Source of the DNA: Solirubrobacterales bacterium
Lineage (GTDB): Bacteria; Actinomycetota; Thermoleophilia; Solirubrobacterales; Solirubrobacteraceae
DNA length: 5,528 bases
Direction of reading: 5' to 3'
Assembly: GCA_019240015.1 (NCBI GenBank)
Contig: JAFAZB010000302.1
Location: 1-5,528, forward strand
Within the stretch, counting starts at the first letter, position 1. Each line of letters starts with the position of its first letter. The notes under the pieces were generated by a model, which had not been told where the DNA came from, searched no databases, and was given only the letters and a program-made list of their open reading frames with translations. This document shows positions 4,725-5,528 of this stretch, one piece after another. The translations under genes were made by a program, and so were the position numbers.

Positions 4725-5528
4725 ATGCGATTCGCGGGGCGGGTGCCCTTGCGGACCGTGGCGCTCGAGTGGGCGAGGATCGGGGTGACCGGCGTCGGCG
4801 GGCCACCGGCGCACATCGCGCTGCTGCGGCGCCTGGTGGTCGAGCGGCGGGGCTGGATCGACGGCCGGGAGCTCGAGGACGCGATCGCCGCCTGCAACCT
4901 GCTCCCCGGTCCCGCGTCGACCCAGCTCGCGATCTTCTGTGCGCGCAGGCTGGCAGGCCCCGCCGGGGCGCTGCTCGGCGGGCTGTGCTTCATCACCCCC
5001 GCGGTCGTGGCGATGATCGCGCTGTCGGCGCTGTTCCTCGCCCACCTCCCGCCCGCCTGGGTCCGCGGCGCCACCGCCGGCGCCGGAGCGGCGGTCGCCG
5101 CCGTCGCCGTGCGGGCGGCGCTGAACCTGCTCGGGCCGAGCTGGAGGGCCGCCGCGGGCGAGACCGCGTCGCCCGGGCGGCGGGCGCGGTGGCTCGTGTA
5201 CGTCGCGCTGGGGGCGGGCGCGGCCGCCTTCTTCGGCGCCTACCTGGCGCTGGTGCTGGTGTGTCTCGGCGCCTTCGAGCTGGCGTTGCGGCGAACCGCG
5301 CGGGCCGCGCTGCACGGTCACGGCGCGCCGGCGCTGCTGGGCTTGGCGGCCGCAGCGGGCGCGGGGAGCGGTGGGCTGGCTGCGCTCAGCTGGGTCGCCC
5401 TGAAGGTGGGCGCGCTGTCGTTCGGCGGCGGGTTCGTGATCGTGCCGCTGATGCAGAGCGACGCGGTCCATACCTACCACTGGCTGACCGCGACCCAGTT
5501 CACCGGCGCGGTCGCGCTTGGCCAGGCG
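4725..5528 (+). CDS. chrA: Chromate transporter (ChrA/CHR family), C-terminally cut by window end
   Basis: The frame is open from the ATG at 4725 to the right edge, giving 268 residues of a membrane protein that in characterised relatives exports chromate from the cytosol. It shows both halves of a two-domain CHR protein. The first half has RIGVTGVGGPPAHIALLRR (18-36), VERRGWID (39-46) and LLPGPASTQLAI (59-70), then hydrophobic helices around 82-106 and 113-137. The second half starts with WVALKVGALSFGGGFVIVPL (223-242), HWLT and ALGQA, just before the expected second TPGP motif, which is outside the window. The family's SFGGP reads GVGGP in the first half. A low-complexity Ala/Arg-rich loop separates the domains. 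The start lies 30 bp after the crotonase stop, with no Shine-Dalgarno sequence. Many CHR homologues have no proven chromate activity, so the substrate is a family inference. Confidence 0.88.
   Translation, partial: MRFAGRVPLRTVALEWARIGVTGVGGPPAHIALLRRLVVERRGWIDGRELEDAIAACNLLPGPASTQLAIFCARRLAGPAGALLGGLCFITPAVVAMIALSALFLAHLPPAWVRGATAGAGAAVAAVAVRAALNLLGPSWRAAAGETASPGRRARWLVYVALGAGAAAFFGAYLALVLVCLGAFELALRRTARAALHGHGAPALLGLAAAAGAGSGGLAALSWVALKVGALSFGGGFVIVPLMQSDAVHTYHWLTATQFTGAVALGQA

Noticed and set aside
4488..5480. Long antisense open frame opposite the crotonase and chrA genes
   Set aside because: It is rich in Arg, Gln, His and Gly without domains, as expected for a frame opposite GC-rich coding DNA; the plus-strand frames have clear family motifs.
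1..5528. tRNA, rRNA, CRISPR array, insertion sequence or attachment site
   Set aside because: No cloverleaf-like segment, spaced direct-repeat array, transposase or integrase motif, or terminal inverted repeats were seen; the only direct repeat is the 24-bp tandem set.

Overview
The window comes from a high-GC genome (roughly 70% G+C by eye). Base composition, strong G/C third-position codon preference, mostly missing Shine-Dalgarno sequences, a probable leaderless start and the gene types all fit an actinobacterium. I lean towards the Thermoleophilia/Solirubrobacterales, but this is an impression and not a phylogenetic result.

Layout. The left end (about 1-1307) is read on the minus strand. 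It carries a sulfate-binding lipoprotein (Sbp/CysP family), followed by the first codons of its permease CysT, which runs off the left edge. This is the start of a sulfate/thiosulfate ABC importer operon. A divergent control region of about 160 bp (1308-1467) separates it from the plus-strand genes. That region and the 5' end of sbp hold an AT-rich island, a candidate leaderless promoter inside a short dyad, three 24-bp tandem repeats, and a tight GC-rich palindrome.

On the plus strand, three genes overlap by ATGA start/stop junctions: a divergent succinyl-CoA synthetase beta-like ATP-grasp subunit (1468-2691), a SucD-like alpha subunit with the phosphohistidine site (2688-3605), and an 80-residue FixX-like ferredoxin with four cysteines (3602-3844). 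After 49 bp comes a crotonase-superfamily protein (3894-4694). It lacks both hydratase glutamates but keeps the aspartate typical of PaaG-type isomerases. After another 30 bp begins a chromate-transporter (ChrA/CHR) family membrane protein, cut off by the right edge.

How they may work together. The two ligase subunits should make one ADP-forming (or NDP-forming) acid:CoA ligase. Its beta subunit departs from true SucC at the conserved GGI loop, so succinate should not be assumed as the substrate. The FixX-like ferredoxin, translationally coupled to the ligase, suggests that an electron-transfer step belongs to the same pathway. The crotonase could isomerise the resulting acyl-CoA. The oxidoreductase partner is not in the window. 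This SucCD-like/ferredoxin/crotonase cluster is the part most likely to be undescribed. The sulfate importer and the chromate-family transporter on either side look like ordinary transport genes.
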